A stretch of 64,000 bases of DNA, taken from the NCBI GenBank assembly GCA_001660395.1, contig LXWE01000002.1, positions 744,001-808,000 of the forward strand, given 5' to 3'. Position numbers and translations under genes: made by a program. The notes beneath the pieces were generated by a model that was given only the letters and a program-made list of their open reading frames with translations, made no database searches and was not told the DNA's origin. This stretch comes from Alteromonadaceae bacterium XY-R5. Lineage in GTDB: Bacteria > Pseudomonadota > Gammaproteobacteria > Enterobacterales > Alteromonadaceae. The stretch's first letter is position 1; every line of letters starts with the position of its first letter. This document shows positions 34,305 through 43,430 of the stretch, piece after piece.

Positions 34305-36437
34305 ATGAAGGTATCCCCAGTTGCGTATGCAGTTGCGCTAAGTGTGTTGGTAGTAAATGGTGTGGCGATGGCGGCCGACACGTCAGTACCGAGCGCATCA
34401 GCTGAAGATAATGTAGAAAAAGTGACAGTGAATGGTTTGCGTGAGCGTTTGTATCAGGCTGGTATGTTGAAAGATGTCGTGCAAAAAACCGAGTTAATTT
34501 CTGAAGTTGCCATTGAACAACGTCAAGCGGCGAGCCTCACTGATGCCATTGCCATATCTCCTGGTGTACGGGTGAACAATGAATGTTCCATGTGTGGCGT
34601 GAAGCGCGTAATGCTAAATGGCTTGCGCGGTGAACATACAACCGTGTTGGTGGATGGATTACCTGCTTATACCATGATGGCGGGGTTTTACGGATTGGAT
34701 GCAGCCAGTGCAGCAGGGATTGAAAACATCGAAATTGCCCGCGGAGCGGGTGCATCGTTAATAGCCCCGGAAGCAATTGGTGGAACGATTAATTTAGTGA
34801 CCAAAAAAGCGCGCACCAATGGCGTAACGATTGATCTCTCGGGCGGTGAAAATGGCTATAAAAAGGGCAGTGTTGTTGGCACCGGTGTGTTTAACCAAGG
34901 AGCTACTCGAGTCACGCTCACTGGGCAGTATGACAATCGCGACCAATACGATGGTGATAATAATGGTGTAAGTGAAAGCCCTGATCTGGAAAATCAATCC
35001 CTGACCTTGTTTGTATCCCAGGACATAGGTAATCGGGACAACTTACATTTTCGCCTGAATACCACCCAATCTGAAATTTTTGGTGGGCCAATGGGCACGA
35101 ATATTAGTGAGGTAAAAGCCGATTATCTGGCAGATCCAGATTATGAATCTGAATCTTTATTTGTTGATGACGACGTGCGTAATCAATATATAGGTAAAGG
35201 TTGGGAGACCACCGAATGGATCAAATCTGAACGCAAAGAAGCATATTTAACCTGGTTACACGAATTTACCGGCGATTTGAATATGAGTTTGTCTGTGTCT
35301 CATAACCAGCATACCCAGGATTCATTTTATGAAGGCTTTATTTATAAAGCGGATGATGACATGGACTACCTCGACGCGCGCTTTAATTATGCGGCAAACG
35401 CGTCGCATATGCTGACCTTTGGCGCAGACGCACGTTTTGAAAGCTTAAAATCCCATACTAACAGCACCAGTGACGCCTATGTCTCTGATAGTTTTGATTA
35501 CGATACTCAGGGCGTGTATGTGCAAGATAGCTGGTTTGTGTCAGATGATTTTGAGTTATCTATGGCATTGCGTTTAGACAGTATCGTGGCTGATTTTACT
35601 GATCCTTCAAAGCCAGGTAATGAAATCGACGAAACTATGTTGTCTCCGCGTTTGGATATGAAATACAGCCATAATGAGCAATGGACGTCGCGTTTTTCTG
35701 TCGGTAAAGGCTATCGTGCGCCTTTGTCATTTTTCGAATCTGATCACGGCTTATTAGACAGTGATGCAGGTTTCCAAATTGATATTACGGAATTGGAGAA
35801 GTCTCTTTCGGTCAATTATTCCTTAAGCTACATCAGTGAGCAGTTGACGGCCACAGCATCTTTGGCACGTACCGAGGTGGACAATTTAGCTAACCTTTCT
35901 GAATCCGACGATGGCGTGCCTTTGCTCAGTCAAATGAGCGATACCGCCAGTGTGCTTGTGGCTGATGTTGCCTTAGGTTATCAGCTAACTGAAGCCTTGA
36001 ATCTATCGGTTACAGCAGAAAACATAGATTACGACCGCAACTTTAAACAAGGTTATGGGGTCGCACCTATCGAGCAACGTATGACCCTAGTGGCGGATTG
36101 GGAAGCCAAAGGCTGGGATCTATATGCCTCCGCTACATGGATTGGCAGTCGTGATCTGACTTCTTTTGGTACCCCAGATGCACCCACTTTCGATGCCGCG
36201 GGATTATACGCAAAAAACACCGATGCACCGGCGTATTGGACGGTGAATATGAAGGTGAGTAAAGCCATTACCGATGATCTGAATCTGTATGCAGGGGTGA
36301 ATAATTTGTTCGATCTGACTCAGGTGAACGATATGCAAACACCGTTGTTTTATGAAGATGGAGGTTTTGATGTGGCGCATATTTATGGTCCGCTGCGCGG
36401 ACGTGAAGCCTATATCGGCATTAAATATGCGCTGTAA
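34305..36437 (+). CDS. TonB-dependent outer-membrane receptor, probably for a metal
   Basis: 710 residues with a signal peptide (about 1-23), a TonB-box-like segment (VEKVTVNG), a plug domain (about 50-165) and a 22-strand barrel ending in a C-terminal aromatic-rich strand (IGIKYAL). The plug is unusual in containing CSMCG (about residues 96-100) before VKRVMLNGLRGEH, a CxxC that could bind metal. With the Zur-like operator in front and a thioredoxin-like CxxC protein behind, zinc or another thiophilic metal is the best guess. Substrate is inference. Confidence 0.85.
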   Translation: MKVSPVAYAVALSVLVVNGVAMAADTSVPSASAEDNVEKVTVNGLRERLYQAGMLKDVVQKTELISEVAIEQRQAASLTDAIAISPGVRVNNECSMCGVKRVMLNGLRGEHTTVLVDGLPAYTMMAGFYGLDAASAAGIENIEIARGAGASLIAPEAIGGTINLVTKKARTNGVTIDLSGGENGYKKGSVVGTGVFNQGATRVTLTGQYDNRDQYDGDNNGVSESPDLENQSLTLFVSQDIGNRDNLHFRLNTTQSEIFGGPMGTNISEVKADYLADPDYESESLFVDDDVRNQYIGKGWETTEWIKSERKEAYLTWLHEFTGDLNMSLSVSHNQHTQDSFYEGFIYKADDDMDYLDARFNYAANASHMLTFGADARFESLKSHTNSTSDAYVSDSFDYDTQGVYVQDSWFVSDDFELSMALRLDSIVADFTDPSKPGNEIDETMLSPRLDMKYSHNEQWTSRFSVGKGYRAPLSFFESDHGLLDSDAGFQIDITELEKSLSVNYSLSYISEQLTATASLARTEVDNLANLSESDDGVPLLSQMSDTASVLVADVALGYQLTEALNLSVTAENIDYDRNFKQGYGVAPIEQRMTLVADWEAKGWDLYASATWIGSRDLTSFGTPDAPTFDAAGLYAKNTDAPAYWTVNMKVSKAITDDLNLYAGVNNLFDLTQVNDMQTPLFYEDGGFDVAHIYGPLRGREAYIGIKYAL

Positions 36438-36449
36438 CGGACAAGCATC

Positions 36450-36920
36450 ATGGCACTAACGCCTTACCAAGTTATTTTTTGGGTAAGCTTACTGCTTGCC
36501 CCCCAATCTTGGGGGGCATCCATGTATGAGCTAGCATTAGACAACCTAGCTGGTGGACAAGAAATTGAGCTTGAGGATTATGCAAATAAAATGCTACTGG
36601 TGAATTTTTTTGAACCAGAGTGTAGTTGGTGCCTAAAGCAGATGCGCGATTTAGAGCACCTTAGCAATGAATGTTCCGCCCATTTACAACCTATATCCAT
36701 TGGTGTACACGGGGATAAACAAGCGTTAAAGCGGGTGGTCTATCGCTCAAAAATTGACTATCCCGCAGGTTTGCCTCCGAAAAGTATCTGGCCGTTAATT
36801 GCGTCTTTTCGCGCGACGCCTGTGACTGTACTGACAGATACTCAGGGTGAGCCAATTTTTACTATGCATGGCTATATTCCTTATGAAAAATTGCGCATAG
36901 CATTGCAGGATTATTGTTAA
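36450..36920 (+). CDS. Secreted thioredoxin-like (TlpA family) protein
   Basis: 156 residues: a signal peptide (about 1-23), then a thioredoxin fold with the active site PECSWCLKQM (CSWC, about 57-60) and the cis-proline region FRATPVTVL. It starts 13 bases after the receptor gene, so it is probably co-regulated. Likely keeps a cysteine pair, perhaps the receptor's CSMCG, reduced or oxidised during passage through the periplasm; this link is inference. Confidence 0.83.
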   Translation: MALTPYQVIFWVSLLLAPQSWGASMYELALDNLAGGQEIELEDYANKMLLVNFFEPECSWCLKQMRDLEHLSNECSAHLQPISIGVHGDKQALKRVVYRSKIDYPAGLPPKSIWPLIASFRATPVTVLTDTQGEPIFTMHGYIPYEKLRIALQDYC

Positions 36921-37108
36921 CTCTCATGTACTGGCCGGCGGTGTCTTGCTGGCTGGTGCCCGTATCTTGTAAGTCTTCTTAAAGTAGTTGTACTCAATTC
37001 ACTCGTTTCTGATTTGGTTGTCTAGCAACGCACTGATCTGCGGGTGGCTTCAACTGCCTAGATAAATGTATTGATTAAATTTTGATCATGGCTTAAGTTG
37101 GAATATAA

Positions 37109-37137
37109 CTGACAGACATGTCAGTCATGTCTGACAG
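37109..37137 (+). promoter_or_regulatory. Palindromic operator upstream of the beta-glucosidase operon
   Basis: CTGACAGACATG, five bases, CATGTCTGACAG: a 12-bp inverted repeat with one mismatch, 30 bases before the start codon. The likely binder is the TetR-family regulator at the end of the same operon. The rest of the 246-base gap shows only a GC-rich, imperfect hairpin near 36930-36960. Confidence 0.6.
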
Positions 37138-37166
37138 CAGGATGTTAATCATACCAAGGGGCAGGG

Positions 37167-38558
37167 ATGCGGGACTTTATCTACGGGGCGTCGACCTCGG
37201 CCTATCAAATTGAAGGTGCATGGAACGAGGATGGCAAAGGCCCGTCTATTTGGGACGCCTTTTGTCAGCGTAAAGGTAAGGTAGTCAACAATGATCATGG
37301 CCAAGTGGCCTGTGATCATTACCATCGTTATGCCCAGGATATCGAGCTAATGCAGCAGCTTAACTTGCAGGCTTATCGGTTTTCGGTGGCGTGGAGTCGG
37401 GTATTGCCCCAAGGCATTGCAGCGAGCAAAGGCAAAGTGAACCAAGCCGGGCTGGATTTTTATCAACGCTTGGTAGATGGATTGTTGGAAAAAGGCATTC
37501 AGCCCTTTGCGACCTTGTTTCACTGGGATATGCCGCTGGCGTTATACCAGCAAAATGGCGGTTTTTTACATCGTGATACCACAGACTATTTTGCCGATTA
37601 TGTGGAGCTGGTGGTGTCTGCCGTTGGGGATAGGGTAAAGCATTGGATCACCCTGAATGAACCCTTCGAACATGCGGCTTTTGGTCATTTACTCGGCTCT
37701 CATGCGCCGGGGCAGCATAGCCTGAAAGGCTTTCTTCGTGTGATGCACAACCAGTTGCTGGCCCACGGTAAAGCCATGCAGCGCATTAAAGCCCATAGTG
37801 CCGATCATCAGGCGGGAATTACCTTAAGCCTTACCCCGATTTTGCCTGCCAGCGACAGTAAGAAAGATCACTGGGCAGCGGCTTTTGGTAACCAGTTACT
37901 CAATTACATCACCCTCGAACCGCTATACAAAGGCGAGTATCCCGCCGAGCTCAAACGCCGTTTACGCTGGTTTTGGCCCAAGGTGCAGCAAGGTGATATG
38001 GACATTATTCAAACCCCAACGGATTTTGTTGGGGTCAATCACTACAACTGCGAATACGCCAGTTATAAGTGGTACGTGCCATTTTTGAAAAGCTGGATTA
38101 GCGGCAGCGAGCCGGGTATTGGTGAGCAGGTGGAAAGTTCCGGTCGCACGGCCATGGGTTGGGAAGTAAATCCCAAAGGGCTGGAAACGGTGCTCGGTTG
38201 GCTACAGCAGGATTATGATAATCCGCCTGTGTATATCACCGAAAATGGTGCGGCTTATACGGATATTTGCAAAAGCGGCAGGGTGGCAGATCCCTTACGT
38301 CAAAAGTATTTGCAATCGCATTTGCAGGCCGTTGAAAACATGCGGGAGCAGGGCGCAGATATACGTGGTTATTTCGCTTGGTCGTTGCTGGATAACTTTG
38401 AATGGGCGACAGGCTACAGCCGCCGTTTTGGGCTAATTCATGTGGATTACGCCACCCAAAAACGCACCATCAAAGACAGTGGCCTGTGGTACGCCAATTA
38501 TATTGCGAATCAAATACATGCCGTAAGCCTAAGCGGAGGCACGCGTGAAAGGGCGTGA
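37167..38558 (+). CDS. Family 1 glycoside hydrolase (beta-glucosidase)
   Basis: 463 residues, usual for GH1. It has the N-terminal signature YGASTSAYQIEGAWNEDGKG, the acid/base glutamate in TLNEPFEHAAFG (about 165) and the nucleophile glutamate in YITENGAAY (about 360). No signal peptide, so it acts on imported disaccharides in the cytoplasm. It overlaps the MFS transporter gene by 14 bases; a beta-glucoside imported by that transporter is the likely substrate. Confidence 0.93.
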   Translation: MRDFIYGASTSAYQIEGAWNEDGKGPSIWDAFCQRKGKVVNNDHGQVACDHYHRYAQDIELMQQLNLQAYRFSVAWSRVLPQGIAASKGKVNQAGLDFYQRLVDGLLEKGIQPFATLFHWDMPLALYQQNGGFLHRDTTDYFADYVELVVSAVGDRVKHWITLNEPFEHAAFGHLLGSHAPGQHSLKGFLRVMHNQLLAHGKAMQRIKAHSADHQAGITLSLTPILPASDSKKDHWAAAFGNQLLNYITLEPLYKGEYPAELKRRLRWFWPKVQQGDMDIIQTPTDFVGVNHYNCEYASYKWYVPFLKSWISGSEPGIGEQVESSGRTAMGWEVNPKGLETVLGWLQQDYDNPPVYITENGAAYTDICKSGRVADPLRQKYLQSHLQAVENMREQGADIRGYFAWSLLDNFEWATGYSRRFGLIHVDYATQKRTIKDSGLWYANYIANQIHAVSLSGGTRERA

Positions 38559-39831
38559 GTGGCTGACGTTAATCTTGCTGGTGGCCATGTCGTTCTTTTT
38601 AATGTGCGACATGTTTATCACCCCCGCCATTTTGCCCGAGCTAAGTCAGGAATATGGGGTGAGCCATGAAGTACTGGGCTGGGTTAGCTCGCTGTTTATT
38701 TTACTTGGCGCAGCAGTAGGTGTGTGGGTGGGGCATAAAGCCGATTCTGCCAACCGCAAACACTTGTTGATTGCCGTAGTGCTAATTGGTGAACTTCCAT
38801 GCTTTTTAACGGGCTTGCCTTGGTTTAGTCAGGACTTTATCGGCTTTGTGATCCTGCGAACTTTAACTGGCATTGGTATTGGCGGTTTGTATCCGCTGAC
38901 GTTCTCGCTGTTAAGTGACTATTTTAGCGATAAACATCGTGGCAAAGCCTGTGCTGCGGTGGATTTAGCTTGGGGCATTGGCACAGTCATAGGACCCATT
39001 TTGGCCACCTTGGCATTGCAATCAGACTATGGTTGGCGACTGGCGTTTTTACTCGCGGCCTCGCCGAATTTTCCTATGGTTTTGCTGTTTGCTCTAATCG
39101 CACGCGAGCCCGTTCGTGGCAAAAGTGAGGGTACATTGGGCAGCGAAACGGACTTACTGATGCCTAAAAACGCCCGTATCGCCATTCAACAAGCATGGCA
39201 GAACCGCACGAATCGGTTGATGTTTTGTCAGGGCATTCCCGGCTCGATTCCCTGGGGCGTGCTGCCATTTTGGTTAATCTTGGTATTCACCCAATCTCAC
39301 CAGTTAAGCCGTGAGCAAAGCGTGATGATTTGGGAAATCTTCGGCATTGCTGCTGGTTTAGGCGGTTTTACCTGGGCAGTAGTGGGTGACAGGCTAATTC
39401 GCTGGCGAGTGGATTTGCTTCCTGTGATGTGCGCGGTTGGTGTGCTAACGGGTATGTTGCCTTGCCTGCTGTTGTTTAATGGCGCAGTGAGCTCGTTTAC
39501 TGCCTGTGCGGCACTTGCGCTGATATCCGGTTTACTGGTGTCTGTGCCGGCATCAAACTGCAAAGCCATTTTAATGAACGTGAATAGCCCAGCTCAGCGC
39601 GGCAGTGTGTTCGCTATTTATAATTTGTGTGACAACCTTGGCAAAGGCCTTGGCCCGGCTCTTGGTGGCGTGCTCATCAGCTTGACCCAAAGTTACGGGT
39701 TAATGGTGAATTTCGCCATTGGCTTATGGCTTATCTGCGCCGCGTGTTTTATTGCTATGGCGTTTACCATAGGCGCAGACAGAAATCAGATGTTGGCCAG
39801 CCTGAATACGACAACAGCGTCAGCAAAGTAA
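38545..39831 (+). CDS. MFS transporter, probably for a beta-glucoside
   Basis: 428 residues with twelve predicted helices. The loop between helices 2 and 3 carries GHKADSANRK (MFS motif A), and GIGIGGLYPLTFSLLSDYFS lies around helix 4. It starts at a GTG inside the end of the GH1 gene. Coupling to GH1 and TetR suggests uptake of the sugar that GH1 cleaves, though export cannot be excluded. Confidence 0.85.
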   Translation: MKGREWLTLILLVAMSFFLMCDMFITPAILPELSQEYGVSHEVLGWVSSLFILLGAAVGVWVGHKADSANRKHLLIAVVLIGELPCFLTGLPWFSQDFIGFVILRTLTGIGIGGLYPLTFSLLSDYFSDKHRGKACAAVDLAWGIGTVIGPILATLALQSDYGWRLAFLLAASPNFPMVLLFALIAREPVRGKSEGTLGSETDLLMPKNARIAIQQAWQNRTNRLMFCQGIPGSIPWGVLPFWLILVFTQSHQLSREQSVMIWEIFGIAAGLGGFTWAVVGDRLIRWRVDLLPVMCAVGVLTGMLPCLLLFNGAVSSFTACAALALISGLLVSVPASNCKAILMNVNSPAQRGSVFAIYNLCDNLGKGLGPALGGVLISLTQSYGLMVNFAIGLWLICAACFIAMAFTIGADRNQMLASLNTTTASAK

Positions 39832-39855
39832 GAGCAGTTAATGCAAGGAATTAGG

Positions 39856-40530
39856 ATGACAGACACCTTTTATCACAACCCCACTTTCGACAATATTCCC
39901 AGTGCCAAGCGCGGAATGATTTTGGCAGTGGCTGCCAAAGCGTTAGCAAAAGACGGACTAGCTGGCGCACGCATGAAAGACATCGCCAAACAGGCGGGCG
40001 TGTCGTACGGCTCTATGTACAACTACTTTCCCACCCGCGATGCCATGATCCGCTGCCTGATTTTAGAAGGTAATGCCCTGCAACAGGCCTTGCTAGATGA
40101 GCTTGCCCAAAGCCGGGCCTCGTTTTGGGACGACCTTGCCAATATGATCACCCAGGTACAGCAATTAGCCTTGGCGCACAAAGACTTAATCGCCATTTGG
40201 TTAGAGTTGAGCCATTCCAGCAACGCCCGTTTCAGCGATGAAATCAGCGAACTTGAGCACGCTGGCATAGTGTTTTGGCAACAGCGATTAGTGCAAGCGC
40301 AGCATGATGGCGAAATCTCTTACACCTTGCATTTACCTAGCATAGTGCATCTGCTCGACAGCCTCATCAGCAGTTTACTCGCCAGCCACAGCAGCGACAT
40401 TCAGCGCAAACGCTTAGCTTCCATTTATGCCAGCGACGCGACGAATGAAGAGGATTTGGATGATGTGATAGCAGAGAATTTGATCAAGAGTTTGAAGGGG
40501 ATGTTAGGCCTAGATCAGGACAAAATGTGA
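39856..40530 (+). CDS. TetR/AcrR family regulator of the glucosidase operon
   Basis: About 224 residues from ATG 39856 (AAGGA seven bases upstream); ATG 39841 is an alternative. The N-terminal HTH is MKDIAKQAGVSYGSMYNYFPTRDAM with the recognition helix near residues 40-55, followed by an all-helical ligand domain. It ends the GH1-MFS operon, and the palindrome at 37109-37137 is its probable operator, giving ligand-induced expression. Confidence 0.88.
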   Translation: MTDTFYHNPTFDNIPSAKRGMILAVAAKALAKDGLAGARMKDIAKQAGVSYGSMYNYFPTRDAMIRCLILEGNALQQALLDELAQSRASFWDDLANMITQVQQLALAHKDLIAIWLELSHSSNARFSDEISELEHAGIVFWQQRLVQAQHDGEISYTLHLPSIVHLLDSLISSLLASHSSDIQRKRLASIYASDATNEEDLDDVIAENLIKSLKGMLGLDQDKM

Positions 40531-40573
40531 TTGCTGGTGTAAAATTGCACCAGTTACGGGTTAAATCAGCTTG

Positions 40574-40813
40574 ATGAGTAAACGTATGGCGCGACAAAGT
40601 ATTACCTTAACGGAACAAAATGATGCTTGGCTAAAATTGCAGGTTGAGCAAATGGGTGAGTACGCCAACAAAAGTGAGTTGGTGAATGATCTGATTCGTC
40701 GTGCACGCCGAGCTGAAGCCATCAATCGCAAACTTGAAGCGGCAGAATCTAGTGGCTTTATAGAGCAATCTCCCGCAGACATACTCAGTGAATTTAAAGC
40801 CAGCATAAAATAA
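40574..40813 (+). CDS. ParD/CC2985-type antitoxin
   Basis: About 79 residues: an N-terminal ribbon-helix-helix (MARQSITLTEQNDAWLKLQV, then YANKSELVNDLIRRAR) and a disordered C-terminal tail that would wrap the toxin. ATG 40574 or 40586 could be the start. It lies four bases before a ParE-type toxin gene. Confidence 0.87.
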   Translation: MSKRMARQSITLTEQNDAWLKLQVEQMGEYANKSELVNDLIRRARRAEAINRKLEAAESSGFIEQSPADILSEFKASIK

Positions 40814-40816
40814 CCA

Positions 40817-41104
40817 ATGGCCACTTACCGGCTGTCGCAAAACGCCAAAGACGATCTACAACGTATTTATCTTTATGGCGTTAATCAGTTTGGCGAGGCC
40901 CAAGCCGACCAATACTTCTGGCAATTTTTTGCTGCCTTCGAGCGTATTGCTGAAAATCCCAGTTTGTATCCTTCAGTTGAGTATATCCGCCGTGGATATC
41001 GTCGCTGCCAGTGTGGCTCAGACAGCATTTTTTATCGAGTGAGTGATAATGTGGTTGAGATAATGGCCATCATTGGTGGACAGGATGTTGATGATTGGTT
41101 GTGA
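40817..41104 (+). CDS. ParE/RelE-superfamily toxin
   Basis: 95 residues with the ParE pattern LSQNAKDDLQRIYLYG, a central helix pair, ENPSLYP and a C-terminal strand pair RRCQCGSDSIFYRV...VEIMAIIGGQD. ParE toxins poison DNA gyrase; the absence of clear RelE catalytic residues favours that, but the target is inferred. Partner of the ParD-type antitoxin immediately upstream. Confidence 0.87.
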   Translation: MATYRLSQNAKDDLQRIYLYGVNQFGEAQADQYFWQFFAAFERIAENPSLYPSVEYIRRGYRRCQCGSDSIFYRVSDNVVEIMAIIGGQDVDDWL

Positions 41105-41144
41105 GATAAATCGCTGACATAGGTTATATAAAGCGAACCCAATG

Positions 41145-41444
41145 TTATGTCAGATGATTTTGGGGGAGTTGTGATTGACTTAAAACAGCAACGATCAATA
41201 TGTAGTTATTTTCTTTGGTGAAGTAAGCGGTATGTTTTCCAATAGGGAAGTAAAAGCCATTGGGGTAAATATCATCGCAGCTTTTACCTAAGTCAGGATT
41301 ATCTGCCAGCATCTGAAAGCCTAGTAGCAGAGTGTCTTTATACTTGCGCCACTGTAATTCTGAATAATTTTCCACTGTGTAGTGTTTTATCTTGAGCAAG
41401 TGAGTCTGCGCTAAGCTACCCAGCTTATATTTACGCTTGAGCAT
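41145..41444 (-). CDS. RelE/ParE-superfamily toxin of a Phd/YefM module
   Basis: 99 residues with KYKLGSLAQTHLLKIKHYT, ADNPDLGKSCDD and a C-terminal strand HTAYFTKENNYILIVAVL. Family membership is clear from the RelE/ParE pattern, but the target (ribosome or gyrase) is not. It follows its antitoxin and points toward the ParDE pair, 40 bases away. Confidence 0.84.
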   Translation of the reverse strand: MLKRKYKLGSLAQTHLLKIKHYTVENYSELQWRKYKDTLLLGFQMLADNPDLGKSCDDIYPNGFYFPIGKHTAYFTKENNYILIVAVLSQSQLPQNHLT

Positions 41445-41452
41445 AGGGATAA

Positions 41453-41695
41453 CTACAGAGAATTAAGAAAGCTTTCTCCGTCAACGGCCGTGCCAGTGTT
41501 TACCTCTTGCTGTGCAGATTTGAAACAGTGTTTGAGGTATTCAGTTTTCATTGCTTCAAGCTCTTCAAAGTCTCGAATAGACATGACAACCACGGCATCT
41601 TTACTGTTTTTGCTGATTTTCACAGGCTCTCGTTGTGCGCTAAGCAGTAGCTCACCAAAATTTCGTTTGGCATCATTGGCGGTTAATGTCTGCAC
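41453..41695 (-). CDS. Phd/YefM-family antitoxin
   Basis: 80 residues beginning MQTLTANDAKRNFGELLLSA, with EPVKISKNSKDAVVVMSIRDFEEL shared by Phd/YefM proteins (quoted in two parts: EPVKISKNSKD and AVVVMSIRDFEEL). The C-terminal tail would neutralise the toxin encoded eight bases later. Expected to repress its own promoter. Confidence 0.88.
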   Translation of the reverse strand: MQTLTANDAKRNFGELLLSAQREPVKISKNSKDAVVVMSIRDFEELEAMKTEYLKHCFKSAQQEVNTGTAVDGESFLNSL

Positions 41696-41853
41696 GGGGG
41701 TTCTCCTGTTGTGGCTACAGTCGAATCATAATACATGGCACAAAATGTTCAATTTAATTAAATCGCACGATTTGAGTGAGTTTTAAGCAGGTAAGGGCAA
41801 TCCGAAGCGTATTGTTAAGATAATAAACGGAGAAGTATTAGCCGCAGAGTGAA

Positions 41854-42690
41854 CTATTCCATATTCGGCACGAATTTCCCAAACAACTTCATCACTATCC
41901 ATTCAGACAGTTTACTGCCTAATAACAGGCGCACTGGTGTAAGTAGTTTTGCATCCAAGGTGGTGCGGTAGATGGCGTTTGGCCTTTCCACTGTGCCGGC
42001 TTTTAGCATGGCGTTTACGGTGGATTCTGGGCCAGGGGCTTTGTTGTAGCTGTTATGCATATAGGCTTTAAAGCCATGCAATAGCGGGCGGTTGGGGGAG
42101 TCGGCCATGCGCTGTTCGAAGGCATGATCAAACGCCACATCTTCAAAGCCTGTTTGTACTGGGCCGGGCTCAATTTGAATGACATGAATGCCCGTCCCTT
42201 TGAGTTCCATTCTTAAGGCTTCCGCTAAGGCTTTTAAGGCGTGTTTGCTGGCGGCATACCAACCGCTGGCGGGCGTTGTCAGGTAGCTGGCTAACGAGGC
42301 GGTAAACACAATACGACCACTTTGTTGTTTGCGCATAAAGGGTAATACCGCTTGGGTGATGGCCGCAGCGCCAAATAGGTTGATATCAAACTGGCGTTTG
42401 GCATCTTCTATGGGAATATCTTCAATACAGCCGTAAACCCCAAGCCCAGCGTTGTTATACAGCACATCAATTCGCTGGTGGTTTTGTACAATAGTGTGGA
42501 TGCCTGATTGAATAGAGGCTTGATCGCAAATATCCATGCTCAGTAGATGCCCACCTTGTTCGGCAATGGCCTGCATTGGCGCGGTGCGCCTTGCGGCGGC
42601 ATACACCACAAAACCCTGTTCGAGCAGCTTTAAACACAGGTGAAATCCAAACCCTGATGATGCGCCCACCACTAATGCCACCTTGGCCAT
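41854..42690 (-). CDS. Short-chain dehydrogenase/reductase
   Basis: 278 residues: a classical SDR with the cofactor motif GASSGFGFHL (near residue 9), the NNAG motif, active-site serine (FTASLAS) and the YAASKHAL tyrosine-lysine pair (about 152-156). It reduces or oxidises a carbonyl/alcohol with NAD(P). It is the last gene of a leftward operon with a TetR regulator, an aminotransferase and an SCP2-like protein; the substrate is unknown. Confidence 0.9.
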   Translation of the reverse strand: MAKVALVVGASSGFGFHLCLKLLEQGFVVYAAARRTAPMQAIAEQGGHLLSMDICDQASIQSGIHTIVQNHQRIDVLYNNAGLGVYGCIEDIPIEDAKRQFDINLFGAAAITQAVLPFMRKQQSGRIVFTASLASYLTTPASGWYAASKHALKALAEALRMELKGTGIHVIQIEPGPVQTGFEDVAFDHAFEQRMADSPNRPLLHGFKAYMHNSYNKAPGPESTVNAMLKAGTVERPNAIYRTTLDAKLLTPVRLLLGSKLSEWIVMKLFGKFVPNME

Positions 42691-42701
42691 AGTTGCTTTC
42701 C

Positions 42702-43421
42702 TTACAATTGGTTTTTGATGATACGTACCATGGCTTTGATCAGGGCATCGCCACTGAGTTCGCTGGAAGTGCCGTTGTCACTGCTCCCCAAATACAACCG
42801 CATACGTTCCTGGTAGTAGGCAGAGCTGAACGAGAACTGGAACATGATCAGCAGGTTATCAATACAAAATGCCAGCAATTGGGTGTTGGTATCGGCACGC
42901 AAATCGCCATTGGCTTTGGCGTGTTCGATACGGGCAATAAGAAAATCTGCCACATTATTCTCGAAGGTATCTGAAAGCTCTTGCGCCATTTCCGCCATGG
43001 ACTGATTGGTCACATCCATATAAATCTGGCTCAGCAAGGGATACTTCAAGGCATTGTCGCGGGTTAAGGTAAACAGGTTTTCGATAATGCGAAAAAACTC
43101 CTGCTCGGTATCAATGCTTTTTAAGATGGCATCGACCAGCAAGTATTGCTGACTAACAATGGTGAGGTAGAGATCCTTTTTCGAAGCGAAATACGAGTAC
43201 ATGGCACCAATGCTGATACCCGCCGCTTGCGCCACATAGTTAATGTTGGTGCCTGCGTAGCCATTTGCCGCAAAGGCCTCGATGGCGGCATCTAACACCT
43301 GTTTTTGGCGCGCAGGTTTGGTGCGGGTGAAGGCATCTTTGCAAAAGCTGTCGCTTTGTTTGGGCGTGTTATGGTGTTCAGACACTTGGCTATCCGTTGC
43401 GTCCTGTGAAGCTGTCGTCAA
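42702..43421 (-). CDS. TetR/AcrR family regulator
   Basis: 239 residues. After a disordered N-terminal 30 residues the HTH reads AFAANGYAGTNINYVAQAAGISIGAMYSYFASKKD (recognition helix SIGAMYSYFASK). It stands between the SDR and aminotransferase genes. Palindromes of the GAGCGRTCRCTC type in front of the operon (45510) and of the TonB receptor (45735) are its likely sites. Confidence 0.88.
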   Translation of the reverse strand: MTTASQDATDSQVSEHHNTPKQSDSFCKDAFTRTKPARQKQVLDAAIEAFAANGYAGTNINYVAQAAGISIGAMYSYFASKKDLYLTIVSQQYLLVDAILKSIDTEQEFFRIIENLFTLTRDNALKYPLLSQIYMDVTNQSMAEMAQELSDTFENNVADFLIARIEHAKANGDLRADTNTQLLAFCIDNLLIMFQFSFSSAYYQERMRLYLGSSDNGTSSELSGDALIKAMVRIIKNQL

Positions 43422-43430
43422 AGCTAACTC

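Noticed and set aside
41145-41695. Treating both TA modules as one four-gene system
   Set aside because: Each antitoxin-toxin pair has its own order and fold class and they are transcribed toward each other.
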